This document shows, piece by piece, positions 1 through 10,703 of a stretch of DNA of 64,000 nucleotides. How positions within the stretch are numbered: position 1 is the stretch's first letter; each line of letters opens with the position of its first letter. The DNA lies in assembly GCF_000213175.1 (NCBI RefSeq), contig NW_009799179.1, positions 9,639,470-9,703,469 on the forward strand. Direction: 5' to 3'. A program made the translations under genes and the position numbers. The notes below the pieces were generated by a model, which made no database searches, was not told the DNA's origin, and worked only from the letters and a program-made list of their open reading frames with translations. The DNA is from Neurospora tetrasperma FGSC 2508. Lineage: Eukaryota; Ascomycota; Sordariomycetes; Sordariales; Sordariaceae.

Positions 1-912
1 AAAAAAAAGTCGTTGCTCCTCCTGAATGGCATCATGATGCTGTTTGGTGGGAGAAGGAAGATGATGGGCAGCTTTGGCCTTGTCGTCCTGTATATCTGTC
101 CTGCCCTTGAAAAGAAATTCGCTCTGTAGAATTGGGATGTATCGAGCGCGGGGTCATATAATATAGGAAATTGAAACTTCCATGATAGTGCTGTTGCGGC
201 ATCTTGAGGTTGTCGACGAGATGATGCAAGTAAAAAGGTACCGCGACGAGATGTAAGAAGTGTCGAGTGACTGGAAATTGTTAGTGCAAAGTAAGCAAGT
301 GGAGCGGGAGCATGGACTCGCTATCGTTATCGCTATCACATTAGGTAATGTCGAGACCGCGGGAAGTGGAATCCCCTGAGCCCCTTACCGTGGGTTCCCT
401 GTTCCCCCGGAATGCCAGGTGGTTCCACCACAGCCGAGGGCCCAAACGGGGCGGCAGGCACCTCAGCGGCCCCAGTGAGCCGCGGTGGGTGGAGGGGTTC
501 CATGACAGTTCCATGGGCCTGGGGAACCTCCACGGAACCAAGTGTCAACAACAACCTAAGGGAACTATCACAAGCCTCGTTTGATCCAATCACTGACTGA
601 CTGTCCTTTCTCCCCTGTCTCTAATTCTGCTGGTCTGCTGCATTGCTGACCTTCTATCAACACATCCTCGGCCGCGCGGATCTACGACTACTCCTCTCCT
701 CTCTTGGGAGACCCTGTCCCGTCACACACATCGAGGCGTCGATCTACCTACCAACGCCATACCGAGTAACCACCTACATAGAGTCAGTCAGTCTGACCGA
801 ACATGATTACTTTGTGATTATTGCATCTGGATCCGAGTTTCCCCTTTTTGCGACAACTGCCACTCCTACAGAAGAATAAATTCGTCCCGATTCCCGCGCA
901 TAGACCTCCAAC
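1..912. other. Spacer and 5' leader region upstream of FAD synthase
   Basis: No gene is supported here. Short open frames on both strands overlap one another and show no recognisable domain. The last few hundred bases are probably promoter and 5' leader of the FAD synthase gene; a 78-codon open frame from 643 would be upstream of its start if the leader reaches that far. That leader role is inference. Confidence 0.4.
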
Positions 913-2008
913 ATGACACAGGACTCACCCTCTCTAAAAGACTTGCACGTCGTCGGCAACGGTGTCTCTTCAGCCTCGTCCACCACTTTCAGTTCAACTG
1001 CGCCCTTTCTCCCTTCAGAGACCAACTACACAACAACAAGTACAACAGACATGGCTACCTCATCGGTCTCCAAGATCGTCAGCCAACCTCGCAGCCTTGC
1101 CGAGGTATGCGCCGCCTTGCGCGCAAAGCTCCTTGCCTTCCTGGCTCTTCACTCCAACGATGAGACGGTACAAGGCACTCAACGACGGGCCCGTGATGCT
1201 ATGGAGGTGATAGAGGAAGCCTTGCGTCGGTATAGGTACGTTGGCCTTCTCAGTTCCGTTACCATCTCATCAAGCTCGCTAGCTAACATGATGGCAACTA
1301 ACCCAACCACCACCCAGACCCGAAGAACTCTCCCTCTCCTACAACGGCGGCAAGGACTGTCTCGTCCTCTTGATCCTCATCCTCGCCTGCTGGCCCGCCT
1401 CACTCCAACCGCCATCCTCCTCGTCCTCCTCTTCCTCCTCGATCTCGAACTCGTCAAAACAAACCCTCCCCCGCCTCCAATGCATCTACATCGCCCCGCC
1501 AGACCCCTTCCAAGAAGTCGAGGACTTCGTCGCCACCACCACAGAAGAGTACCACCTGGACCTAGCACGATACGCCCTGCCCATGCGCCAGGCCCTCGAT
1601 TGTTATCTGGACGAGAAGCCCCACGTGAAAGCCGTGTTCATGGGCACGCGAAGGACCGATCCACACAGCGAGTTTCTAGCATCTTTCACGCCGACGGATA
1701 AGGGCTGGCCGCAATTCATGCGGATAAATCCCGTCTTGGATTGGCACTATGTTGAGATATGGACTGTGAGTTATGATACCCAAAACGCCATAGCCAAACA
1801 CTTGCTGACACTGTATCGCTCAAAACAGTTTATCCGCCAACTCGACATCCCCTTCTGCTCCCTCTACTCCCAAGGCTTCTCCTCCCTCGGCGGGACAAAA
1901 GACACGCGGCCCAATCCTGCATTGGCACTCAACGCCGAAGGCAACAAGTTCCGGCCGGCGTACGAATTGACGCGCGATGACGAGGAACGGCTAGGTCGCG
2001 ATCGATAG
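913..2008 (+). CDS. fad1: FAD synthase (FMN adenylyltransferase), PAPS-reductase-like fold
   Basis: Predicted to transfer AMP from ATP to FMN to make FAD, like yeast Fad1. The model has three exons: 913-1235, 1318-1765 and 1829-2008, giving 316 aa, close to the usual length of fungal FAD synthases. The join at 1235/1318 restores RPEELSLSYNGGKDCLVLL, the PP-loop of the PAPS-reductase/FAD-synthase family. Downstream are FMGTRRTDP and, after the second join, IWTFIRQLDIPFCSLY followed by SLGGTKDTRPNPAL, both hallmarks of the family. Exon 2 carries a Ser-rich insert (about nine Ser in a row) after the PP-loop, which is probably a surface loop. The start at 913 is the first ATG of the open frame; an in-frame ATG at 1051 is a possible alternative that would lose 46 poorly conserved residues. 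The second intron (63 nt) has no stop and keeps the frame. Confidence 0.9.
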
Positions 2009-3389
2009 TCGATTCATTTCTCAAGAAACCACGATTTGCGAATTCACCATTACCGAGAGAGAAGAGCATATATACCTAGACCGTCCTCACCGAAGACGGA
2101 GCTTTAGTGAACTCAGGTTTATATTTTCGAGAGGGAAAGGAAGAGGAAGAGGAAGAAGAACTACAGGCCGAGCGAAGGGTAGTAGAGATGACAGGGCAGG
2201 AGCAAGAGTAAGAGCAGGAACAGGAGAGGAAAGAGAGGGGCTCTCTGCTTCCGAAAGACGGAACATACTACAACTACCATCTACATAGACAGCGTAGAGA
2301 AGCATGGCGGCGTTTTTAGAGCGTTTGTTTGTTTTGGATATATATCACAGCTTATTCATTCAAGAGGATTGTCTGCTAATCCGTTTCTGTGAATGTAGTG
2401 CTCAGCTTCTACGGGTTGAAAAAAACATGGCTTGACAAGTTTGAGTTTGAAACGGCACAGTTCTCAACAGTTTTGTGAGGTCGGGTACTATCAAACAAAC
2501 AGCAGCTTGCCTTTTTGTGAAACTGTCCCTGTGGGATGTGATGCTGACTTGGTATCCGATGGTAAGGTTACAGCGGTTTGTTTTCTGCAAACCTTTTGGG
2601 TATAAAACCTCTCTATCCTCCCCCTTCCTCTCACTTTCCTTGTTTACTTTTCCCAGGTGGGCAACATGGTCTGGTAAGCAGAACCCAGCTAACTTATCAA
2701 AAAGACAGAAAAGTGAAGCACTCTGGATCGGAATCAGATGGGAGGGAGCCTATGTGGACGCTTGACTTGGTAAATTTGTGATGCTGGATTGTCGCCAGGA
2801 CTGGACTTGGCACTGAAATCAGTATCATCACTCGATCATCACTCGATCAACAGCATTTATCAGCACCCGAGAAGACACGATCAACATTTTCAAACCATCA
2901 ATTAACTTCAAGGCAACGCTATGCTACGCCTGGGTATTCCAACTATCCAATCGATCATTCCAACTCCTACGGCTTCCTGTCGAATCCAAAAAATCATTCC
3001 ATCGAAATTCGAGCGCCAAATTCCATCTAGATATCTCAGCTCCTCGTATGGTTTCCCTCACCAACCCTGCCATCAAACGCTTGCCTATGCTGCTTTTCAT
3101 ATGGTTCCGATCCAGTTTGCTTCCCTTTTCTGTCTCCCCAGTTGCTTCGGTTCTACCTACTCGGTCATGTTGCGCCGTTACTTTAGAGCTAGGTACATGG
3201 ATCCGAGTAGTGGCATGTAGAACCACAACCGGGGAGTAATGGGCGGATCGGAGTTGTTGTTTCCCTCTCAGGGATATCTGGTGGTGACAAGCGTCATGAT
3301 AATGGATGGTAGTTGATAGTCCACTTTCCTTCCCTTCCTCCCTCCATCTCCTAAGAAACCCTGTCGATAACCAGGTCGAGGATAACCTA
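2009..3389. other. Convergent intergenic spacer, no gene seen
   Basis: This lies between the 3' ends of FAD synthase (+) and the RBR ligase (-). It holds purine-rich sequence near 2110-2240 and a TATA-like stretch at about 2600, but no convincing open frame. It should contain both 3' UTRs. Confidence 0.4.
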
Positions 3390-5264
3390 TCAAGGCATCC
3401 TACGTCTAGTCAAAGCATCGAGGATGAACCGAAGGTCATCAGCGTCAATGTCGTCGTCGCTATCCAATTCGATGGGGCGGTTGAGGAGCTCCTCGGGGGC
3501 GTTGTCGAAAATGTCGCGGTGGTCACCGCCATGGAAAAAGTCATCATCCTCGGGGATGTGGTCGAGGAAGTGGTCGTCATGGCGATGATGGCGATGACGG
3601 TGGCGGCCCGGATCGGGTGGTGCTGGTGCTGGCGATGCTGATGGCCACGGCCATGGAAGAAGTCATCTTCCTCGCCTTCAGCCACATGGTCCGGAATACC
3701 AGCTGCCCGTCTCTCACGGATCCGCCTCTCTGGCTCGTGAAGGTCGAAGATGGGACAGGCGCACAGTGGTCCATCACCATGCCCGTTAGGGTGAATGAGT
3801 AGGCAGTGGTAGCAGAAGTATGTTTTACACTTGATACACCTGTAAGAATGTCAGTAACTCTTTTTTCTTCTAGCTTCACACGAGATGGGGGTTCTCACTT
3901 CACCAGGTTACAGCCACCATCTCTCTCGACGGTCATGTCGCAGGTTGGACAGGTCCGCCAGGCCTCATCCCGCCTCAGTTGTCTGAACTGTCGATCGGCC
4001 TGCTCCTCCGACTGCTGCTGCTCCTCTGTCCTTCTTCTGTGGCCAGGACAACGTTCTTGGTACCTGGCTCGGTGCGCCCTACCTTCACAGATGGTGCAGG
4101 TCACCTGTCGACAGTGGTGGCAGACGATCTCGGTCTCTGTGCGACCTTCGACGCCCGTGAAACGCTCCGGGACTAGCCAGCCACAGTCCACGTTCGAGCA
4201 CCGCGTGCCCGTATGCTCCCTCTCCATGCGTACCTGCTCAGTACGAGCAATGTACTGCCTGATCATCTCGACACCGAGCAGCCGGCGGAAGCGCTCGTTG
4301 CGCGCTCGGACTTCCCGAGAAGGGTCCTCGTTTCCAGGCTCGTTGACGTGAACGTAGAAGCGGTTGCCGCAGCAAGTAGGAGGGAAAGTGTCGGCGTTGC
4401 GTCAGACGTTGCCGTCCATGGCGTTACTGAAAAACGACTGGAGGCATTGGCCACAGTAGTGGTGCGGATCTGGGGCGCAGGAGGTCGTAAGGACCTGGGA
4501 GCGTGGAAACTCCTCGGTGCAAACCGCACAGGGAACGAGGTCGTTGCCGTCGACACTGGGCTCTGGGACTGGTGCCGTGGCGGCGTTGACTGTGGTGGCT
4601 GTGGCGACTGGGGCTGCCGGTACTAGTGCCAGTACCTGGGGAACTAAGGGTCTGTTGACGGGCGTTCGGCGCGCTTCGACGGAATTGGCCCTGGCGGCCG
4701 GTACGTTACCGCCGTGCTGGCGGTTTCGTTCGTCTGTACAATCTAGCAGTTAGCTTCACGTTCTTTTTTGAGTTCCAAGGTTGGCTTCATACCTCTCCTA
4801 GTCACCTGTTCTAGGTGCTCTTCCCGTCTCCTCTCGGCCCCCATTTCCTGCCTCCTCTCCTGCTCGTGCCTATCCCGCCGAGCCTCCTCTTCCTGCCTGT
4901 TTTGTTGAGCTCGCTGAGCTCGACGCTCGGCTTGACGGGCCTCCAGCCGGTCTAGAGCAACCTCCCGGTCGATGCGATCGAGGAAGTGGCGATTGCGGCC
5001 GAGTAGCTCCTGGGCGCGGGCCCAGAGCCCTTCCCTCCTTGGAGGGGGGACTGGCGGAAGGGGTCTCGATGGTAGGTCCCATCTAACCATCGGGGGAGGG
5101 AATCGGAGAGGGGGCCACGGGTGCCTCCTCTCTTCCCTCTCAATGTGTGGAGGAGGTCTGTCAACTGGTTCGTCTCGGATGACGACTGTGATACGGGTAG
5201 GGCGTCGAGGGGGATTCTCCCGGCGGCTACTGCCCTCTCCGTTGTCGGTGTGGCGGCGGTACAT
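3390..5264 (-). CDS. RBR (RING-IBR-RING) E3 ubiquitin ligase, interrupted by an in-frame UGA
   Basis: RBR ligases take ubiquitin from an E2 onto a catalytic Cys in RING2 and then pass it to substrate. The exons on the minus strand are 5264-4793, 4733-3899 and 3839 onward, with 59-nt introns 4792-4734 and 3898-3840. Order: a basic, coiled-coil-like Arg/Glu-rich N-terminus (about residues 90-160); RING1 (CAVCTEEF, HHYCGQC, then FPPTCC); IBR (CSNVDCGW, CHHC, CTIC); RING2 (CPTCDMTVERDGGCNLV joined to KCIKCKTYFCYHC), with the presumed catalytic Cys in GGC. The start at 5264 is the first ATG after an upstream stop. Oddity: a UGA at 4404-4402 lies between RING1 Cys clusters, and no GT-AG intron removes it without losing zinc ligands. 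The C-terminus is also uncertain: read straight it stops at 3412-3410, whereas a 71-nt intron (3699-3629) gives an acidic tail ending at 3392-3390. The locus may be a recent pseudogene, a polymorphic null or a sequencing error; the domain call is secure. Confidence 0.75.
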
Positions 5265-6655
5265 CTCGGTAGATGTGGGCTGGTTGTCGTTTTGAAAGCT
5301 TCGGTGCTTGTTTCAAGGCAGTGATAGTAGGCGTGGTCGTAATCGAATGTCCGGGACGATGAGGAAAAGAAGAGGGAGTTTGGCCTGGATCTCCCTGGGC
5401 ACTTGTAGAAACTGGGTGCCCATCTTTTCCGGGGTATTTTCATCCATCTAGAGCATTGGTGTCGTGGATCAGAGGCGTGAATTCGGGTGAATGAGAAGGG
5501 TGTACTGGCCCGGCCTTGTCATGGTGGTCGTACTGATGGAAAATGTCCGAGAGACACAGGACTCGTGAAAGATGAAAATCGAGGTGAATGGATCAAGAGG
5601 TTCCATCATCGCCGGCTGTGTATAAAGACTACGGGCTTGGGGTGTAAGTGAAGAGATGGTATGACCATATCAGCTCATCAATTTTTTGCTTGGGTCTTTA
5701 GTTGACACACTTCCTCGGCCTTCTGATGGAGCGCGAGATTATTGTTGACGATGACACATTCATCCCGAGCTACCCCTTGCGACAGTCCTACGCCCATCTT
5801 CCGTCTTGCATCAAATGTTTCTGGGATCCAGTAACCACATGTCAGGCATGTTGACTATTTCCCAAGATGACCGATGGACGGCCTCAGTGGCTGACAAGAC
5901 GGGAGTTGATGAAGTCAACGTCTCCTTTTCGGGGGTGGTGAAGCGAAGTGCCACATACGTGGAGTCAAAGAATCGGAAATGCTACCCGGGGCAACAACGG
6001 CGCACTCAAATAGAAAGAAATATATATAAAGACGAAGAACGCGCTGTCATGAGAGCGAGTGTCTGTGTACGAAAGACTAAGATGACAACCGGAAAGGGAA
6101 TGAAGAACCGCTGGCTAAATGTAAATCATCTCCCCAGGGTAGCTTCCGTGAACAACCTGTAGGTACGCTTGGTCATTCCCTTCTTTCCCTCTCAAAATAC
6201 CCCGAGTCCCTCACATGTCTCGAAAAGAAGGAAGTTGCGGCTAACACTGCTCCTTGAATCACTGTTTCCCTCTCCCGTCTTCACCCCGTCCCATCGACAA
6301 TCTCATTGCTCATAGGCCCTCTACTTAATTGTAGTTTGGACCAGAAACAGTGAGGAAACATGAAACAAGCTAGGACAGCCTTCGGAGCTTGACAATCCCA
6401 AAAGCGATGACTTGACGAATCTGGACACTTGAGCCCATCATCACTTCCAAAACTCGTTGATCGATGTGGTTAGTTGAGGACGCCAAAGTCACTGGTGATT
6501 CATCCAACAACTTGCAAGCATGAATCTGAACGCCGACAAATCAGACCAAAATTGGATTATTGATCAGTAACACCCAAGCTCCATGCGCTCTTCTATTATG
6601 CTCGCTTACAACGGGTTCAAGTCAAAAACAAAGTCACACAAATATTTTCACCCCC
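5265..6655. other. Intergenic spacer, promoter of RBR gene and 3' region of DUF1275 gene
   Basis: No supported gene. The first part should hold the RBR gene promoter (read leftward) and the last part the 3' UTR of the DUF1275 gene. The open frames at 5806-6162 and 6560-7096 (+) have low-complexity or featureless translations; the second runs antisense into the DUF1275 coding exon. Confidence 0.4.
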
Positions 6656-7836
6656 TTATACATTTCCATCCGCCCTTCCACTGGCCGGACCCATCTCAGC
6701 CTCCGAATCACTCCCACTCCCACCCCCCTCTGCCTCCTTCCCATCCACACATTCTTTGCCACTCTTTTTCTCATCACCACAGGCATCACTCAGGAACTTT
6801 CCACCCTCAACATCCCCCACCTTTTCCTTCCCCTCCCCCCTCGAAAACAAAAACATCCCACCCACCACCGCCTTCCCCCCTCCACTGACCGTCACCGCAA
6901 CCGCACTCCCCACCCACCGATAAATACACGCTCCAACCAAACTGCCCACCGCCAAACTCACCAAAAACGCAACCCGTCTATTCCTCCCCCTATTCTCCTT
7001 CAGCGGCCTGCTCATCAAGCGCTTATCAATAACCAAATCCACCCACGCCGCCGTCGCCATAGCGGTGCTAATCTCCGTCATGTTCAGACTTCTTGACAGA
7101 ACCACCTGACTCCCCGCCGCGGACGCCAAGAGGGCAATACACACTAGGGTTCTCGTGCCCGTAACGGCCTCCATGGTATCGATGCTGCCTGACTCGAAGA
7201 GGAGTTTTCCAGGGGTGTTGGTGTGGTAGTTACCAAACTGAAGGGCGGCGGCGATGAAGACGAGAGTGGTTTGGATGGTGTTGGTGACTAGAAGCCAGAG
7301 ACGCCGGCGGGGACCGATCAGGTGGCCTAATTGGCCGGTGAGGTAGGCGCTCCCCAAGAAGAAGCCGAGGGAGGTGGCGATGTTGGCGGTGATGAACATG
7401 GAAGGGTTGAATTCGGGGAGGGCGGCGGCGAGGAGGAGGAAGACGGTGTTGCCGGTTTGGTTGGAGGCGAAGCAGTGGAAGTCGGGGAAGGAGACTGCGT
7501 CTGTTTGATGTCAGTATGGGATATTCGGCAGATATACATTATATGTATGTTTGATGAGGGAAAGAGGGATGGTGGAAAGGAAGAAGAGAAAACGGAAAAC
7601 ATACCTTGTAACCCAATGCAAAATGTCAAAAGAAGAAGTTGAATCTCAGCAAAGGTTGAAGGCACGACATCCTCATTGAGGTATGCCCATGTTCTTGAAG
7701 CAAGGGACTGCTGGGATGATGATGATTTGCTCGGTTGATGACATGAATATTTCGGACACCGGAACTCAGTAAGTGTATGACTCGGGTCAACCGTCTGGGT
7801 CTTTGGCGGTGGTGGTAGTGATGGTGGTGTCATCAT
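6656..7836 (-). CDS. DUF1275 (YoaK-type) integral membrane protein
   Basis: DUF1275 proteins are multi-pass membrane proteins found in bacteria and fungi; the substrate or role of most is unknown. The exons are 7836-7605 and 7500-6656, with a 104-nt intron (donor GTATGT, acceptor ACAG), giving 358 aa. The join restores DAVSFPDFHCFASNQTGN, the family signature of an Asp in TM1 and an F-x-SNQTGN motif leading into the second helix. Further hydrophobic segments follow (around NPSMFITANIATSLGFFLGSA, LLVTNTIQTTLVFIAAAL, LVCIALLASAAGSQ, AFLVSLAVGSLVGACIY), about six in all. The N-terminus is Pro/Ser-rich and cytosolic in character; the C-terminal 60 residues are Gly/Glu/Lys-rich and probably disordered. 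Location in the plasma membrane or an internal membrane cannot be told. Confidence 0.85.
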
Positions 7837-10703
7837 GGTAGATAAACACTCGGTCTACTTCTCCGGTAGAGACACAGGATAAAGACGATGAGACGAACAC
7901 CAAACTAGAGAGGTCAACGAAAGGACTCTCTTGTGTTTAATTCAGTCGAATCGAGTCGAGTAGAGTACCCCCTGTGAGGAAAATGGATGTACACCTGAAG
8001 TGGTTAATCTACAAGAACGCAAGAATAGTCCAACACAACAAAGAACAGAGTCGAAGAAGATATACAAAACCAAGGTTGGTATCACTGGACACCGACCGAC
8101 AATCAAACAAACAAACAATTCTTCCCGGCCGGGCATCATCCAGGATCAGTAGAGGTACGTATTCAAGAATTTCACCGCTTCTCCGTACAAGCAGTCCTTC
8201 ATGGTCCCCGACCAACAAGACTCGACAAGACAAGACAGACTTCAGTTGCTCGTCCTGTCAAGTTAGTTCCCGATCGGTATTTCTCCCTTGTCGACAATGC
8301 CCATGGTCCCCGGATACCTATGGTAAGTAGCGTACGTCGTATATGACTGGACGGCGACTGGGGACGGGACGGGTGGTGGCAAACCCTTCCCTTGACCAAA
8401 AAACGGGCCGGGACATGGGATGGAATGGGACGGGGATGGGATGAACGCATCCCGTATGGTAGGGAACATGGAGCCGTAGGGCAGGGCAGGGCAGGGCAAG
8501 GCAGGCACGCGGTTTGACCGACACCGACACCCGTCCGTCATTGTATTTGAGATTCCGATCAATTTTCACCGGGGCTTCAGTCCCTAGAGGTACCCTGCCT
8601 GATATGCAGTACATACCTAGGTATCGATTGGGACCAGCAGATAGGTAGCGAGGTACGCAACACTAGACTCTTTGGGTTATCAACGACTGGTACGGTACTA
8701 TCGAGTTTCGAGGTACGATAACGCGGTGGTAGTCGGTGATTGATAGGTAGGTGGTAGACGGCCTGTGGAAAAGATATCGGGGACAGAGATAAAGAGGAGT
8801 GCCCGGTATCTGGTATCTGGGTACATAGGAGATTGACCGAGCGGTTCGGTATCAAGCATGGAAGGTCTTGGGAATCAGTTAATACCAATGGATATCATAA
8901 CACATGACACATGTCACCCTTCCAATCTTTGAATCCCGCAGGCGGCAACCGAACCGGTGAGAAACACTTGCTTCGCATATCTCTAGGCCTCTTTTGGGTT
9001 TCTAGTTCAAGTTCATCTTCCATTCACGGCGGGGGGGAACAAGACCAAGGATCAATCGAATCGGTGTACAACCTATGTCTAGCATCCAACAGAAATCCAG
9101 AACTCGACCGCCCCAAGTCGCCTACCCTAGTGTACACTATGTACCTCACCGTCCACGTGCCAGTGGAATGCCTTCGTTAGCGTCGACGTGTACATACCTA
9201 CCTAGTACACTACATAGTACTGTTTGTACTTGGGTTGCGGGAACGGAACGGATCGTCAACAACTGGAACACTCCGTCGTGGTTGTGTTTCCTTGTGGAAA
9301 ATGATACGTCCATGGGGAGGGAGGTGATGTTCGAATAACAAGTGCAGTGGACCGCCCGATGGACCGGGCGACTCCCGTCAGGTCCATCCAGTCTCTCCCC
9401 GCCCCCGCCGCGCTTAACTTTGATGTGCGTCGGGGGGGAGGGGGCTCCACTGATGCCGACAAGAGTGGATCGGATATCGGCCTTCTCCACTTCTTCGCGG
9501 CTATCGGATGTCGGGGTGGGACGGGGACCGGGGTAGTGGAGCTACTTGGCTCCGGGGCCGGAGGGTGGTGAGGACCTGGAGGATGCTGGCTGTGGAAGTC
9601 TGCCAGGAAGCAATGAGCTCTTTTTTTCGTTCGTACATAGACTCAAACATCAAGTCACGGATCCTCTCCTCCTCATAACTTTAATGGCGAGATACTCCTT
9701 CCGGTCACTAACCCCATGCCATGCCAAAACGGCAGGCTGGTTATGAACCTTTGAGTGAAAGAAGGAAGAAGATCACCGATAGCCGCCCCGACAGCCGACC
9801 TTCACTTCACTTCACTTCCGCACCGCCAACTCATCTTTATCTTTCTTCGATGGGTCTTCCTTCGATCACCAATCTCCTTGCCCGCCCGACCTTTCCACGC
9901 CTGACCAATCAAAGACGGGAATGTGATGACTTTCACTTACACGATATCCTGCTCCTTCCCTTTTCGGAATTCTTTTTACTCGATCAGATCGGATCGGTTA
10001 GTTTCACCGCTGGATGGCTCAAAAGCCACGCACTGTCACTATTTTGGCGAGAGCAGGATCGGTGAGTACGAAGAATTAACTACTTAACTGGTCCAGCCAG
10101 TGAGTGGTGTTGCTGTTATCAATTGGTGAATTATTCGAGTTGAGCAAAGTCGTCATTTGACAAGAGCGAATCGTCGATAATGGCCGCGAGTTTATTGTAA
10201 TCATGATGAAATTGACCCGGCTGTGTCATCTGATAATCTGAGCAGAGCATGCTTGCTGCTGTGGATTTCCTACTGCTATCGAGATCAGTGTTGCTCACGG
10301 TTGCCAGACCAATATCACCACTAATAATAGAGGAACTTTCACGCCCGTCACAAGAACACAGCAACATCAGCATGACCCAGCTGAGATGTACATGACAAAC
10401 AAGAAACGCTTTGGTATCATCTCTATATGACTACATGTATATGAAAAGTGAACCCCAACGCTTTCCCTCGTTTGCGGTAAAATCCACCCAGGCAACAATC
10501 ATGGGATACATATAGACCCTTGATCTTCATCATAAACCTCCTTTGGTATCTTAAAAAGAATCAAAATATTGACCATGCCCACAAGAGTCGCATGATGAGA
10601 TAACGCCTGAACCCCGTCTATGGTAGTAGTTAAACCCGCTCTCAATGCCATTCATACGCCCGTTTTGTTTTACCAATCCCAGACAACAAACGACATCCAC
10701 TTT
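7837..10703. other. Long intergenic spacer with simple repeats, no gene supported
   Basis: This 2.9-kb stretch has many short open frames on both strands without domains. It contains GGGACGGG/GGGATGGG-rich sequence at 8350-8450, a (GGGCA)n run at about 8465-8500, repeated TAGGTACC/CTACCTA motifs near 8590-8760 and 9190-9215, and a CTTCA run near 9805-9820. The right end should be the 3' UTR of the cystathionine gamma-lyase gene. An 80-codon minus frame at 10373-10131 ends in an acidic stretch but cannot be tied to any gene. Confidence 0.4.
8465..8505. repeat. (GGGCA)n pentanucleotide microsatellite
   Basis: Four near-perfect copies of a GGGCA unit followed by degenerate GGCAAGGCAGGC. It sits in the spacer between the DUF1275 and cystathionine gamma-lyase genes. 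Confidence 0.7.
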
